Shown here in pieces: positions 35,801-43,395 of a stretch of DNA of 64,000 bases. This stretch comes from Synchiropus splendidus. Taxonomy: Eukaryota; Chordata; Actinopteri; Syngnathiformes; Callionymidae. How positions within the stretch are numbered: position 1 is the first letter of the stretch; each line of letters begins with the position of its first letter. The translations under genes were made by a program, and so were the position numbers. The notes beneath the pieces were generated by a model that saw only the letters and a list, made by a program, of their open reading frames with translations, searched no databases and had not been told where the DNA came from. Location: assembly GCF_027744825.2 (NCBI RefSeq), contig NC_071339.1, positions 27,699,501 through 27,763,500 on the forward strand, read 5' to 3'.

Positions 35801-36868
35801 CACTTCACGTTATGCCGTATCTGTTCAAGTCATAATGTTCAAGACAATGGCTGTACGCATAATGATGATGAGCGTGCTTTGACAGGGGTCTGGGTCACGG
35901 TTGAGTTCAACAAGGCTCTGGACAAGGGATACAGGGTGGCCAAGATTATTGAAGTATGGCATTTTGATAGCTCTAGCGATTGTATTTTCACAGGTTACAT
36001 CCGTACATTCCTGAAGGGCAAACAGGAGGCTTCTGGTTACCCTGCTGAGGCCGTTGATCAGGAAAGCCGCGACAAATACATTAAGGATTATCAAACCCAT
36101 CAGGGGATTTTGCTTTGTGCTGATAAGATTTGTCACAACCCAGCAAAGAGACAGGTGGCTAAAGCTTGTCTTAATAGCCTGTGGGGCAAGTTCTGCCAGA
36201 GGGAGAACATGTCTCACGTTTCTGTAGTGTCAGACCCCAACGACTTTTTCAGTTTCTTGTTTTCAGGGAAATACGAGGTCAGCTACTTTAACGTGCTGGA
36301 TGAGAAAAAAGTTGTGATCCAGTGGCGTTACAAGGGTCTCTACCCTCCTGGTAAAAGCAGCAATGTTTTTATCGGAGCTTTTACCACTGCTTATGCACGT
36401 CTGAAGTTGTACAGTTACATGGAGAAATTGCAGGAGAATGTTCTCTATGTTGACACAGACAGCTTGATATATGTGGTGAAAGACGGCGAGACACCTTTAA
36501 AATTAGGTAACTATCTCGGTGATCTGACTGATGAACTCGACGGGGATAGCATCGAGGACTTTGTTTCGGCGGGTCCTAAGACGTATGCTTATAGGACCAA
36601 AGGACAGAAGAAGGTTGTGATGAAAGTTAAAGGTATCACGCAAACAAAAGAGGCTTGTCAGCAGATAAACTTTGACTCTGTCAGAGATCTTGTAGAGCGC
36701 TATTTACAGAATTCACCTGATGGGCTGCTTGAGACCCGTCAACACAGCATTGTGAGGGATAAAAAGAACATCACTTTAAAAAACAGATCAGTTACTAAAA
36801 AACTCCGGGTCGTGTACGATAAAAGGCGTTTGTTTTCAGACGGCACAACCAAACCTTTCGGGTTCTGA
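32804..36868 (+). CDS. PolB: Protein-primed family B DNA polymerase (Polinton PolB)
   Basis: 1354 aa, replicates the element from protein-primed ends. The exonuclease has Exo I FYDFETF (Asp ~533), Exo II HNARGFDS (Asp ~593) and Exo III YCKNDVD (Asp ~718). The polymerase has motif A ADVTSLYP (Asp ~939), motif B NSLWGK (~1124) and motif C YVDTDS (Asp ~1217/1219). The ~530-residue N-terminal extension is acidic, then has a Cys/His-rich region at ~405-515 with several CxxC pairs. Between the exonuclease and palm lies WEFYGCFFHGCPSC (~829-842), a conserved insert with nuclease-like Cys/His spacing whose role I only infer. The start at 32804 is 140 bp downstream of the spliced gene's stop. Fully open, so possibly functional. 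The homologue in copy C (57825-61837) is broken. Confidence 0.97.
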   Translation: MADHDGFPSGSDPESTHNQDTTPHLIDQSASPTRMFLSGLFDGMSEEEDVEPVYDPSINENMESIFFAEREDNRILNMVPASSCEGRVDTSLDNDNWLERFVDNLQTTDSGTPALDPLIDPSDSSSSDDSVDDDGDFVQEGCCVGGAGIESEVIEAFNTDRMRRVLTRPAVPDTPDLATFYRGLMQQVRELADEAQRLADREDVVQLEVVGEGVQEHVNVVVEGDGGNIYPAFEDLLSNTVQSDRVIAMGMRIELTVQIVHNPRGGTKRKLEKTLDAEIIGKKRRHLYVADGDGTDQLCFAISLSCLLNPHRTYQDCVDLGRELQSKAGLDSQTPITFTDIPLFERIVRRKIVVFHKTTPNQPLAHYVHICIADGLDPLYLFLLQGHYYGVKNPKGFLGTRYFCVSCHKGYEDKSKHICKGHCSVCHNPVCPTQVPDPVTCGDCRRVCRTPSCIVRHKEIGANGSSLCQRYKKCEKCGRCRYMPLKTGKPNHCCVVLKCNICNVKLSSTNEVHQCYIQPVARKTEHPDLVFYDFETFTDDQGRHVPFLVCAKTQRGEEQVFYGLDCVRAFLLYFRKNRFRGCVFVAHNARGFDSVIVLRGMLDEGLIPKRLIMTGSKILCLEDPHYKLKFIDSLSFLTMRLSSMPKALGFTDQCKGFFPHKFSSKDRLHYIGAYPPPSDYGVEGMSDPEQRDFYSWYESVCENSFNFRSEAIHYCKNDVDILARGCVIFREEFFKETGVDALSSVTIASACMAVFRTNFLKPDTLAIPCPNNYVTRGNKRFSDASIQWLQWESHRQGISIQHALNRGEMVFGQYFVDGYAEVDGVKQVWEFYGCFFHGCPSCVDPHAVCPLRGRPYGEFYSATMEREQALKSDHGVRLITIWEHEWRSLRQSCDDLRDFLLDFDTPEPLNPRNALYGGRTSALKLRYTAKPGEKVYYADVTSLYPYVNSTCSYPLGHPRIIHKDFGDPRQYFGLIKAVVYPPRGLYVPVLPYRGPGGKLHFTLCRICSSHNVQDNGCTHNDDERALTGVWVTVEFNKALDKGYRVAKIIEVWHFDSSSDCIFTGYIRTFLKGKQEASGYPAEAVDQESRDKYIKDYQTHQGILLCADKICHNPAKRQVAKACLNSLWGKFCQRENMSHVSVVSDPNDFFSFLFSGKYEVSYFNVLDEKKVVIQWRYKGLYPPGKSSNVFIGAFTTAYARLKLYSYMEKLQENVLYVDTDSLIYVVKDGETPLKLGNYLGDLTDELDGDSIEDFVSAGPKTYAYRTKGQKKVVMKVKGITQTKEACQQINFDSVRDLVERYLQNSPDGLLETRQHSIVRDKKNITLKNRSVTKKLRVVYDKRRLFSDGTTKPFGF

Positions 36869-36892
36869 GTTTTGAGTGGATGAGGGGTCATT

Positions 36893-37561
36893 ATGGAAGA
36901 AATTCATTTCGATCCTCGTTTGAAAACACCATTTTCATGTCTAGTGGTGGGGCCATCAGGGTCAGGAAAGACCCATTTTGTAAAATGTATACTTGAAAAT
37001 TGTGAACATGTTATGGATGATGCCAATGTAAATATTGTATGGATTTATACTTCTTTTCAACCGATGTACAGTGAATTGCAAAAGATGAATAAAAATATCA
37101 AATTCATTGAAGGTTTACCTGAATCTTTTGAAAATGAAGATGTATTTCCTTCTGATAGAAAACATTTGATTATTCTTGACGATGTTATTTTTGAAGCTTC
37201 TGCAAACCCTGAGGTTGTTCGCATTTTTACACAGTACAGACATCATAAAAATATGAGTGTTATAATGCTGACGCAAAACTTATTTCATCGTGGTAAATAT
37301 AGTCGTACTATTAGTCTGAATAGCAATTACTTTGTACTGTTTAAGAATCCTCGCGATAAAATGCAGATAAAAGTTCTTGCTCAACAGGTTTACCTGTCTC
37401 AAAGAGCTTTCTTTCTTGAAAGCTTTGAAGATGCTACAGCTGACGCACACGGGTACTTAATTGTTGATCTAACACCCTCATGTCCAGAACGCTACAGACT
37501 AAGGACCGGGATACTTCCTCATCAACGTCGCACGGTGTACATACCAAAAACGTCTGCTTAA
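36893..37561 (+). CDS. ATP: FtsK/HerA-type (A32-like) genome-packaging ATPase
   Basis: 222 aa. Walker A is GPSGSGKTH (Lys26), preceded by the short beta-strand SCLVV. Walker B is HLIILDDVIFE (~89-99). A downstream SVIMLTQNLFH strand-loop carries the Gln of the sensor region. Size and motifs match the compact packaging ATPases of Polintons, adintoviruses and related small viruses, which drive DNA into preformed capsids. Starts 24 bp after the PolB stop. Open and apparently intact. Only scrambled remnants remain in copy C (57255-57796). Confidence 0.95.
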   Translation: MEEIHFDPRLKTPFSCLVVGPSGSGKTHFVKCILENCEHVMDDANVNIVWIYTSFQPMYSELQKMNKNIKFIEGLPESFENEDVFPSDRKHLIILDDVIFEASANPEVVRIFTQYRHHKNMSVIMLTQNLFHRGKYSRTISLNSNYFVLFKNPRDKMQIKVLAQQVYLSQRAFFLESFEDATADAHGYLIVDLTPSCPERYRLRTGILPHQRRTVYIPKTSA

Positions 37562-37564
37562 GTT

Positions 37565-37907
37565 ATGTCAGCGCGTATAAAAAGAAACGCGGGTTTACTT
37601 AAGGAACTATACCATGCTCCGTCAAAGAAACGTAAAGACATTTTGATGCGTAGTTCTCGGGACTTTATTCAAGCTCTCGGTGAGATCGCCCTGAATGTTT
37701 TGAAGGGGAATGTACCATTGTCGCAGGCTCAGTTCAAAAAACTGAAAAAAACAGAAGAAAAACATCAGACTCTTGGCTAATAAAAAGGCGTGCGTGAAGC
37801 GTAAACGAAGGATTCTTAAAAAGCAATCGGGAGGATTCATTTTGCCGTTGCTAGCGGCTGCCGTTCCAATCATTGGAAATCTAATAGGAGGACTTGTAAA
37901 GAAGTAA
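37565..37907 (+). pseudogene. Small basic protein with hydrophobic C-terminus (virion type), frameshifted in B
   Basis: Starts three bases after the ATPase stop. The first frame (37565-37780, 71 codons) is basic and helical (RKDILMRSSRDFIQALGEIA). From the A run at 37745-37751 the conserved sequence continues in the next frame to 37907: a basic stretch, then GGFILPLLAAAVPIIGNLIGG and a Lys-Lys end. A basic segment followed by Gly-Gly-Phe and a hydrophobic helix is typical of small proteins in Polintons and related viruses, likened to adenovirus pX/pVI-type membrane-active virion peptides. Copy B has seven A residues where copy C has six, so B carries a one-base expansion. Confidence 0.72.
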
Positions 37908-37913
37908 AACACC

Positions 37914-38684
37914 ATGAAGACTGTCCAGAAAATGTATCTCGTCTCTCCTCAGCAAATTAACCGGTTATCACGTCCAACCCCCGACATCCGTGAAACTGCC
38001 GAAGATGAATTAAATGACAAGATGAGGTCCATTCTAAATGATTCTCAGTTAAACTCGTATGAGAAGATTAAAAAGTAAGATGCTCTATTGCAAAGATATT
38101 TAACCTTTACAAAACAGGATCAGAGAGACCAAAGGAGAGTAACTCTGACTTTACAACGAGACGGAGTCAGCGATCAACCCCACGACTCTAACAGTCGTGT
38201 CGAAAGTGTTCTAAAAACACCATCTGTAACAGACGACTTGGGTAAGGATATTCTAAATAGCCTTCCGTCAAAAGCTCGAAGAAATGCTGAATACATTATC
38301 CAGAGGATATCCAAAAACGGTGATGGTTGGAATATGAATGGCGAATTTATGTATGAAGGAAATGCTGTAAAAGGCTCTCATGTGATTGATATATTCAAGT
38401 AGCTTTCCCTACCGTATAAGAAAACGAGTTCTTCATTACCTGAGGGCTGGTCCGAGTTTCTCGTCACATTATTAAAGCTAAACATCCCTCTCACACTGCT
38501 GTCCAATCCTGAAGCGAGGGCTCAATATCAGAGACTTAAATCGAATTCTATCTCGCGAAAGAAAAGTATAGCTGAGAGCTGGTCTCCCGACCCAAAGGAT
38601 CCTAAAGCGACACCTCGACGACGCTTGACACGTGTAGTGACCAAAGGGAAGAAATTGTCTCTAACACCTCGATGGTTTTCCTGA
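37914..38684 (+). pseudogene. Conserved Polinton protein of 256 codons, two nonsense codons in B
   Basis: Begins MKTVQKMYLVSPQQIN six bases after the preceding gene and ends at TGA 38682-38684. Two in-frame stops interrupt it: TAA at 38076-38078 and TAG at 38400-38402. At both positions copy C has a Tyr codon (TAC), so both are substitutions in B. The protein is hydrophilic, with a helical N-terminus (DKMRSILND, YEKIKK), a RYLTF segment and a central KARRNAEYIIQRISKNGDGW motif found widely in Polinton-like elements. Its role is unknown; gene position suggests a virion or assembly factor. Confidence 0.8.
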
Positions 38685-38715
38685 ATAATTGTCTTGTACA
38701 CGGTTATTGTCTTTT

Positions 38716-38740
38716 CATCAATAAAATGTTTTATTGAATT
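38716..38740. terminator. Bidirectional poly(A) signal between convergent gene blocks
   Basis: CATCAATAAAATGTTTTATTGAATTATT holds AATAAA on the plus strand (38720-38725) and, overlapping, AATAAA on the minus strand (TTTATT at 38730-38735). The plus-strand block ends at 38684 and the minus-strand protease ends at 38796, so one short near-palindrome can serve both transcripts. Confidence 0.7.
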
Positions 38741-38795
38741 ATTATGTGATTACAGATTTTTCTTTTAAACACACGCACAAACAAAATAAGATTAG

Positions 38796-39338
38796 TCACA
38801 CGTTACAATAGTCTTTAAAATACAGAAGAGAACAGTTTTGTTGTTTCCACGGACAGTGTGCACATCTTTTTAGACATTTTTGATGTCCTTTCACAAAGTT
38901 GTATACCATGAGGTCGTTTTTTAGGGTATCGTCGCTGTATAGACTTAATACTTCTTCCATAGACAGCCCTCTAGCACGATGACAGAGGTAGAAGACGCAA
39001 TGATGACCGCATACAAACGATAGAGCATGCTGTAGTTGGCCATTGTTGTACTTGATGTTGCCTGAATGTTTCTTGAGAAACTTTAAAATATTTTCAGGGT
39101 AATGTGAAAAGTACGGACCCATTCCGAATGAGTCAAAGAAAGTTGTTCTACCGTCTTCTTCGAGAGTTAAAGCCAACCAGTGCTCTCCTGGTTTATGTGC
39201 CGGGTGTGAGTTGACGACGAAATATGCAGGCGATCTGAGGGGTTGAGTGTATTGAGGCAACTTATCCGACGGCCATACACCGTAAAATGTGTCGCCAAAG
39301 AGACCTCTCAGCAGCCTCTGTAACTGGAGACTATCCAT
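38796..39338 (-). CDS. PRO: Adenain-like cysteine protease
   Basis: 180 aa. Catalytic residues can be placed by motif: His53 in GEHWLALTL, Asp69 in TFFDSFGMGP, the oxyanion Gln in the GQLQ segment (~103) and Cys114 in CGHHCVFYLCHRARG. This is the Ulp1/adenain fold used by adenoviruses and Polintons to cleave structural proteins during virion maturation. A Cys-rich end (CLKRCAHCPW) follows. Starts 12 bp after the major capsid stop on the same strand. Intact in B; interrupted by an LTR in copy C. Confidence 0.95.
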   Translation of the reverse strand: MDSLQLQRLLRGLFGDTFYGVWPSDKLPQYTQPLRSPAYFVVNSHPAHKPGEHWLALTLEEDGRTTFFDSFGMGPYFSHYPENILKFLKKHSGNIKYNNGQLQHALSFVCGHHCVFYLCHRARGLSMEEVLSLYSDDTLKNDLMVYNFVKGHQKCLKRCAHCPWKQQNCSLLYFKDYCNV

Positions 39339-39350
39339 AACTTTTTTTTT

Positions 39351-40658
39351 TTAATAATAGTCCACCAACACTTGTCTTTTCGCATCAATCTCCAGAATGG
39401 AATCGTAACAAGCGTACACAATCAGTGTTACGGTGTTTGGTAAGGGTACTCTGAATCTCATCTCCAGTCTTAAATTCCCATTTGAGACAGGGGAGAGAGC
39501 GTCGTTGTCGTCGGCTGGATTGAGATTAAACGCAAACAACGAATAACCTCCGTTAAAACCTTCGCGGTCAATGCTTAGCGGTAGATCCTTCAAATGTCTT
39601 CCTGTAGCTAGAATCATGTTATAAAACTCTCTGACCGCCATACCGTTATTAAACTGAGGTTGAAAAGCTTTAGCGGGGATCTGTCGACCGTCCTGACAGA
39701 GGGCGAGATATTCGGTGTTGTAATGGTGAAAATTGAACGGGGAGAGATCTCTCCTACCGGTAAACGCCTCATGATGCACCATCCCTAAAACCACGTATTT
39801 AGGTATTGAACCCAGAAATAAATTCTCCTGGGTACATATTCTTGAGTTTTCTGGAATGGAGTATGTTTTTACGTTGACTCGTGAGAGGGGGTAGAGAGCA
39901 TTTCCTTTTAACAAACCCGCTGCATGACCTATTCTCACAGCTGGCGAAACAGTGACTTTCTTCACAAACAGAGAGGCGCCGAGGATTTTCAGACGAAAGG
40001 TGGAGTCGCGGGGCCCGGTCAGACAGAAGGCATCGTTCGCCCTGGTGAGTTTAATTCTTAAATCGACCGAGTTTAATAACAGTCTCTCGCAGAAAAATAT
40101 GTCGCTGTGAAGAGGACCGAGAAGGTGTACTTCTCTGGATCTGCTCGTGAACTCTGCCCGTTTATTAAGGCCAGCGTTGGGTCCGTTTACAGTGACGATC
40201 GAGTCGACCGACCCGGGTGTGTCTTGGTAAAAAAGACCGGCGCTAAACTGTGTTTTAAGAGTGTCGCCGGAAAAGTTGAGAAGTGTTTCAATCATAGCTC
40301 TGTACGGGTGAGTGGAACTGGACTGCGAAATCATCCGATCCCCCAGAACCACATCGCACTGATCAAAGATTGTGTTTAGAGGATAATTGATGAGGCCGAC
40401 TGCTGCGTCGTTAGCCAGCGGGGTGCCATCGGCATTAGTAATTCTTGCACGCACGTGTAGAAGGGTGTCTTTTAGGTCTAGATACTTTTCGCCGTCTCCC
40501 GGTATAAAAAACTCAATCGGTCCTCCTTCGCTGATAGCGGCTACTGGAGCAATTTCTGTGTAAATTTTGTCCTCGATGGAAAGCTGCGTCATCGGCGGCG
40601 TGAATAAATCCAGTTCTGCCAATGTGCATTCAGTAGATTTCTGGTGTAGGCGCGCCAT
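39351..40658 (-). CDS. MCP: Major capsid protein, double jelly-roll type
   Basis: 435 aa, intact. Located between core protein and protease, as in Polintons and adintoviruses. N-terminal EIAPVAAISEGGPIEFFIPG and DTLLHVRARITNADG, the middle HLLGPLHSDIFFCERLLLN and the late block FNFHHYNTEYLALCQDGRQ, ending in VYACYDSILEIDAKRQVLVD, form an all-beta pattern consistent with two jelly rolls. It would form the pseudo-hexameric capsid shell. Function is assigned from gene context and resemblance to the Polinton capsid family, not from structure prediction. A TATATA motif lies immediately upstream (40666-40671). Confidence 0.85.
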   Translation of the reverse strand: MARLHQKSTECTLAELDLFTPPMTQLSIEDKIYTEIAPVAAISEGGPIEFFIPGDGEKYLDLKDTLLHVRARITNADGTPLANDAAVGLINYPLNTIFDQCDVVLGDRMISQSSSTHPYRAMIETLLNFSGDTLKTQFSAGLFYQDTPGSVDSIVTVNGPNAGLNKRAEFTSRSREVHLLGPLHSDIFFCERLLLNSVDLRIKLTRANDAFCLTGPRDSTFRLKILGASLFVKKVTVSPAVRIGHAAGLLKGNALYPLSRVNVKTYSIPENSRICTQENLFLGSIPKYVVLGMVHHEAFTGRRDLSPFNFHHYNTEYLALCQDGRQIPAKAFQPQFNNGMAVREFYNMILATGRHLKDLPLSIDREGFNGGYSLFAFNLNPADDNDALSPVSNGNLRLEMRFRVPLPNTVTLIVYACYDSILEIDAKRQVLVDYY

Positions 40659-40664
40659 GTTACT

Positions 40665-40673
40665 GTATATAAG
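40665..40673 (-). promoter_or_regulatory. TATA-like box before major capsid gene
   Basis: Minus-strand CTTATATAC lies 7-15 bp upstream of the capsid ATG at 40658. The element is conserved at the same place in copies A and C. The short distance means the transcript would start inside the ORF if this were a standard TATA box, so it may instead be an A/T-rich late-promoter element. Confidence 0.4.
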
Positions 40674-40678
40674 GTTTT

Positions 40679-41116
40679 TTAAAATATATCGGAGCTCCCT
40701 CTGGACTTCCTCTTGGCCCGTTTGCTTCTGTCAACTGGCTTCTTTCTTTTTTTGTTTGTACGTTTATTTGAGCTCTGTGTTACACGTCGTCCTGGTGGTC
40801 GTCTCTTTGTCCTTCGTGATAAGACGGCTATACCACCTGACTCTTCCTGTCTCTGTTGATCGCTCATTCCTCTCACGGTACGGGTGAACATATCCGAGGC
40901 TGTGTTACCCACTGCTGATTTGAGATGAGGCTTTGCTATGGCAATACCTCTTTTCAACAGAGGTGATACAAACCGAAACATTTTTGAGAAGAGGGAACCG
41001 ATGCCTCGTCCGTACATAACCGGGGCACCGTAGAACCCGGGTAGATCTCCGCCCACCTGTTTTTCATAATATTGTACAAATCTGTGCGGGTCGTCTCTTA
41101 AGCCTGCATGTACCAT
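40679..41116 (-). CDS. Basic core-type virion protein
   Basis: 145 aa. N-terminal half: GRGIGSLFSKMFRFVSPLLK followed by RGIAIAKPHLKSAVGN, an amphipathic helix-prone region. C-terminal third: many Lys/Arg (RRTKRRPPGRR, NKRTNKKRKK, SKRAKRKSRG) as in DNA-condensing viral core proteins. Lies between minor and major capsid genes. All three copies preserve it, and A and B are intact. I infer a minor virion protein combining membrane-active and DNA-binding segments; homology to adenovirus pVI/pX is suggestive only. Confidence 0.72.
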   Translation of the reverse strand: MVHAGLRDDPHRFVQYYEKQVGGDLPGFYGAPVMYGRGIGSLFSKMFRFVSPLLKRGIAIAKPHLKSAVGNTASDMFTRTVRGMSDQQRQEESGGIAVLSRRTKRRPPGRRVTQSSNKRTNKKRKKPVDRSKRAKRKSRGSSDIF

Positions 41117-41203
41117 TGTGTTTGTTTATGACGTGGTCTGCAAAGGAGGGTTATCTCTCTCCGGCGTTGTGATGATGAATGGATTTCCAGACGACGATAC
41201 GAG

Positions 41204-41215
41204 GGTTATATAATA
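41204..41215 (-). promoter_or_regulatory. TATA box upstream of core protein gene
   Basis: Minus-strand ATTATATAAC about 90 bp before the ATG at 41116, immediately after the minor capsid stop. The same element and spacing occur in copy C (52239-52250). Confidence 0.5.
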
Positions 41216-41220
41216 TCCTA

Positions 41221-42162
41221 TCAAGTAACAGGTCTAAGGTGTAGAGTCACCACCACTTTTCCAAAGGTAAAATTGACTGGTTTGTTAAGATCTGATTTAA
41301 TTTGTACCTGAATATTTTCAATATGGTTCTTGGCAACTGGTAAATAGTAAGCAGGGTTAAAATGTTGTGTGATTATATCTGAGTAACGACCCTTGATTTC
41401 CACCGTTCTTAAAAGCGATGCATATGCATCCCCTACAAGCTGAGGTCTTACAACGTCGCTGTAACAGTAAAGATGGTAAAACTCCGCTTTTAAATCAACT
41501 GGGTGGGGCGCTCTGAACTCGCAAAAATTGATCCAATGACCAGGCTCTACACCTAACATGTAAGCTAAAGGCGAGTTAAAAAGCACTAGGTTCTGCCCGT
41601 CTCCTTGAAGATCAATTTTTTGCCGTGCACCGTCAAACAGGAAGCGTATATTGTTATTGGTTTTTTTAAAGGTTTGCTCCAACTCGGTTGTAATCTGATT
41701 ACTAGAGCTGTAATATCCACCCTTGAACTTCAGTTTAGAAATATCTGTTCCTGCAGTTTTGAAATGTCGATCAACCCCTCGTGATTCGTCTTTTTTCCTC
41801 TGAGGTGAGGCGCTGGCGTCAGGATCCGGAGCCCGAAGTCTCGCCATGGCTCTATGAAATTCATCTTTATGCCGCCTCGACGTGTTAGCATCTGAATCTG
41901 ATCCTCTTGGGGGAGCCGTGTTTGTGTTGGAATCAGTTCCTCTAGGGTTCGGTTTCCAGTAAAATGACGCCGCATCCTCCGGAATATTATGCCATGTGTG
42001 AGGGTATGTAATCTCCGTCAAAGCCACCTCCCATTTCCCGTTTAAATCGATATGTTGTGCTAAATCAACGCGGAAAGTACCGATCGAGTTGTCTTTAAAA
42101 ACTTTTGCGCTGGCGTTTGATGGTAAAGTCACATAGAAGCCAGTGTTCTTTGAGCCGTACAT
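41221..42162 (-). CDS. mCP: Minor capsid protein (penton-like, single jelly roll)
   Basis: 313 aa, intact in B. N-terminal FYVTLPSNASAKVFKDNSIG and FRVDLAQHIDLNGKWEVALT form beta strands typical of Polinton penton proteins. A charged linker (~75-125) separates this from a second beta region (HWINFCEFRAPHPVDLKAEF, VNFTFGKVVVTLHLRP). It would occupy the capsid vertices. Assigned from context and family resemblance; broken in A and C. Confidence 0.82.
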   Translation of the reverse strand: MYGSKNTGFYVTLPSNASAKVFKDNSIGTFRVDLAQHIDLNGKWEVALTEITYPHTWHNIPEDAASFYWKPNPRGTDSNTNTAPPRGSDSDANTSRRHKDEFHRAMARLRAPDPDASASPQRKKDESRGVDRHFKTAGTDISKLKFKGGYYSSSNQITTELEQTFKKTNNNIRFLFDGARQKIDLQGDGQNLVLFNSPLAYMLGVEPGHWINFCEFRAPHPVDLKAEFYHLYCYSDVVRPQLVGDAYASLLRTVEIKGRYSDIITQHFNPAYYLPVAKNHIENIQVQIKSDLNKPVNFTFGKVVVTLHLRPVT

Positions 42163-42194
42163 GATGATATGACGCCTGGTGTAAAGAAGGATCG

Positions 42195-42205
42195 TCTTAT
42201 ATATT
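42195..42205 (-). promoter_or_regulatory. TATA box overlapping the integrase stop codon
   Basis: Minus-strand AATATATAAGAC contains the integrase TAA (42197-42199). It lies ~35 bp upstream of the minor capsid ATG at 42162. The arrangement is conserved in copies A (1624-1632) and C (51333-51343), so it is a likely promoter for the minor capsid gene. Confidence 0.55.
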
Positions 42206-43276
42206 TTTTATATCTGAAGCTTTTACCCTACTGTTGAATTTTTCAGGCCAGTTCTTCCACTGGACAAAGACCTGTCTCTCTCCTTTAACGCGTCGTTCCT
42301 TGAGAATCTTTTCAACGTGAAATACTTTATCCTTAACGAGTTGTACTTTTTGTAATTCTTGATCATAAAATGACCCCTGGATGGGTTCGCCGTCGAAATC
42401 TTTCAATTTATACACAGGCGGGTTGCGGTGAATACATTCAGTTATCGTAAATATCTCGTCTGTAAAACTCTGCTCATACTTTTTGTCAAATACACCTCGT
42501 AGTTTTGATATCCTAACATGATCGCCCTCCTTAAATTTCAGCTTCTGTCGACCTCTCGACGGTCTAATGTAAAGATTGTCAAACACTTGCAGAGTATTTT
42601 CTTTAGTTACTTCCATCGGTGTCATTTTTATACTGCTGTGATAGCTGTGATTATAACTCTTTACTAGATCCTGTAAAACCTCGATGTAACGTAGAGTGTT
42701 TTTAGCTGTAAAATATCTCCACATCCGATTTTTAAGAGTGCGGTTAAATCTCTCAACCACAGAGGCCTTAACGTCACTCGCTGTTGAAAAATGATTAATA
42801 CCCTTCCTTTCCATCAAAGCCCTGAAACTCTTGTTAAAAAATTCTTTCCCGTCATCCGTCTGTAGCTTTGCAGGCGTCCCGCTCTCCTCCAGCACTGATT
42901 CAAACGCCTTCATTGTCTCAATCGCAGTCTTTCTTTTTAAAACGCGTACATAGGCCTTCTTTGAAAATACATCTATAACGGTCAACAAGTAATTTTGATC
43001 GTCGTTATATCTAGCCAAAGCCTGCATGTCGCATAGGTCGGCCTGGAATTGTTGAAGTGGCCTGTGAACAAATACTCTGTTTCTCGGAAAGTTTACTCTG
43101 ACCGGTTTATGCAGGGTGTAAGCATCCTGTTTTGATAAAAAATCTTTAATAGATTTAGAACTGACTGGTTTTCCAGTCTCAGCCTGCACCCCTCGACGAA
43201 GGCGATCCGCACCTCCGTAGCTCCCGGGGTGAAGAGGATTGTAATAAACTCTTTTAATGATGTGTTTCACCGACAT
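42197..43276 (-). CDS. INT: Polinton integrase (DDE) with C-terminal chromodomain
   Basis: 359 aa, open. Retrovirus-like core: first Asp in FQADLCDMQAL (80 or 83), second Asp in LQTDDGKEFF (141), Glu in SVVERFNRTLKNRM (175), giving about 33 residues between the last two. A basic linker (PSRGRQKLKFKEGDHVRISK) leads to an SH3-like region, then a chromodomain (FHVEKILKER...QVFVQWKNWPEKF). The enzyme inserts the linear element and makes the 6-bp duplication; the chromodomain probably guides targeting to heterochromatin. B has Arg in FNSRVKASD where A and C have Trp, at a conserved aromatic position, which may weaken the domain. Confidence 0.95.
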   Translation of the reverse strand: MSVKHIIKRVYYNPLHPGSYGGADRLRRGVQAETGKPVSSKSIKDFLSKQDAYTLHKPVRVNFPRNRVFVHRPLQQFQADLCDMQALARYNDDQNYLLTVIDVFSKKAYVRVLKRKTAIETMKAFESVLEESGTPAKLQTDDGKEFFNKSFRALMERKGINHFSTASDVKASVVERFNRTLKNRMWRYFTAKNTLRYIEVLQDLVKSYNHSYHSSIKMTPMEVTKENTLQVFDNLYIRPSRGRQKLKFKEGDHVRISKLRGVFDKKYEQSFTDEIFTITECIHRNPPVYKLKDFDGEPIQGSFYDQELQKVQLVKDKVFHVEKILKERRVKGERQVFVQWKNWPEKFNSRVKASDIKNI

Positions 43277-43395
43277 GTTAAATGAGAAATGAATGAGCCG
43301 AGATCCGAATATGCTTCTTAATGTTTTTTATTAAACAGGTTATGTCAGGATTCGATCGTAAAGTTATACAAAGACAGTAAAAGCAAAAAAAAATA

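Noticed and set aside
37740..37780. Programmed -1 ribosomal frameshift in the small basic gene
   Set aside because: The second frame needs a +1 (or -2) shift, and the A run is not in the register of a standard -1 slippery heptamer. Copy C has one fewer A, so an indel explains it better.
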